A stretch of DNA of 64,000 bases, taken from NCBI GenBank assembly GCA_963678705.1, contig OY783215.1, forward strand, positions 12,381,740-12,445,739. Direction: 5' to 3'. The notes below the pieces were generated by a model, which was not told the origin of the DNA, searched no databases, and worked only from the letters and a program-made list of their open reading frames with translations. The translations under genes were made by a program, and so were the position numbers. The DNA is from Panorpa germanica. Lineage: Eukaryota > Arthropoda > Insecta > Mecoptera > Panorpidae. Positions within the stretch are counted from its first letter, which is position 1. The number at the start of each line of letters is the position of its first letter. Below, piece by piece: positions 63,541-64,000 of the stretch.

Positions 63541-64000
63541 TTTTTTTTTTTTATTTATTTAGGCTTTGGCTTATTCAGCCTTCTTGCCATTGCTTTTATT
63601 TGTAAAATTATATAAAAATTTACATATAAATTATAATTGTTCTAATAAATACAAAACAAATTGATTCTTTTAAAAAATTAAACTTAAAATTAAATACATA
63701 CTAAATAAAATATTTTAACTTAAATTACACTTCTATATTATTTTCTATCACAAAGTTTGTTAATATTTCCGCCGTTGCTTCACTTGTCATTAAACAGGAC
63801 ATATTGACTGGGAACTGTGTTACATTACATAAATCATTTAAAAGTCTATCAATTTTTGATGTTAAAAGATGACACCCTAGAATTATATGGTCCAAAGACC
63901 CTTCTTCTCCACATCTACAATTTGGTGTGTCTTTTATATTTATTTTGTAAAGATGAGCTGGACATCTAGAATGCCCAGATTTCATTCGACAATTTGTTGA
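63541..64000 (-). mobile_element. 3' end of a LINE, running off the window
   Basis: On the minus strand the element ends in an A-rich tail (the T run at about 63540-63554) after a 3' UTR of about 170 bases. The coding part (63725 to beyond 64000) is the C-terminus of ORF2, which carries the reverse transcriptase. It reads KSGHSRCPAHLYKI, then the Cys-His pattern C-R-C-G-E-E...LDHIILGC, typical of jockey/R1-type ORF2 ends. The frame is open to the window edge and reaches a stop at 63725-63727. Confidence 0.75.

Overview
This is eukaryotic, very AT-rich DNA with long introns, many small transposons and GT-AG splice sites. The gene content is insect: a P450 of the CYP314A1 (Shade, ecdysone 20-hydroxylase) type, a Sema5c-type semaphorin, a black/CSAD-type decarboxylase and a TED/gypsy-like errantivirus. 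A lepidopteran is plausible, but nothing here proves the order.

Four host genes were assembled by hand from exons joined in phase. (1) Semaphorin 5 (+), 2130-6747, is the 3' part of a gene that enters from the left; it has the end of the sema domain, a PSI-like region, thrombospondin repeats and one membrane helix. (2) A complete PLP decarboxylase of the cysteine sulfinate/aspartate type (-), 15353-23550, has 8 coding exons and 484 aa. (3) A complete kinesin-II motor KIF3A/Klp64D (+), 24168-27428, has 11 coding exons and 676 aa, and is head-to-head with the decarboxylase. (4) A complete CYP314A1/shade (-), 29346-38305, has 9 coding exons and 516 aa. A two-exon 42-codon ORF at 60102-60552 is a speculative fifth gene.

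Between the convergent semaphorin and decarboxylase genes (6748-15352) lies a foldback structure of about 3.7 kb. A ~146-bp tandem unit is repeated about 7 times in one orientation and about 12 times in the other, around a palindromic core. A truncated LINE gag-like ORF and duplicated flanking segments lie beside it. From 38306 to 51854 I see no host gene, only microsatellites, tandem repeats, MITEs and decayed LINE-like sequence. An apparently young errantivirus occupies 51855-59724 (-), with two 471-bp LTRs that look identical, a 4-bp target duplication (AGCG) and long uninterrupted gag, pol and env frames. The right end (59725-64000) holds MITE and LINE debris and the 3' end of a LINE that runs off the window.

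MITEs are unusually informative. One family (13-bp terminal repeat GGGCTTGTGTCCT) has four clear copies, and two of them make up over 85% of two different introns of the decarboxylase gene. A pair of nested TA-flanked elements sits in intron 1 of the same gene, and a TTA-flanked Harbinger-type MITE lies at 50905-51606. I did not find a convincing wholly new biological system. The strongest leads are the long inverted satellite array (possible hairpin RNA source), the intron-filling MITEs, inverted repeats bracketing shade exons 4-7, and the repeat-rich leader of the errantivirus. All identifications come from reading motifs and remembered family features; no database search was run.
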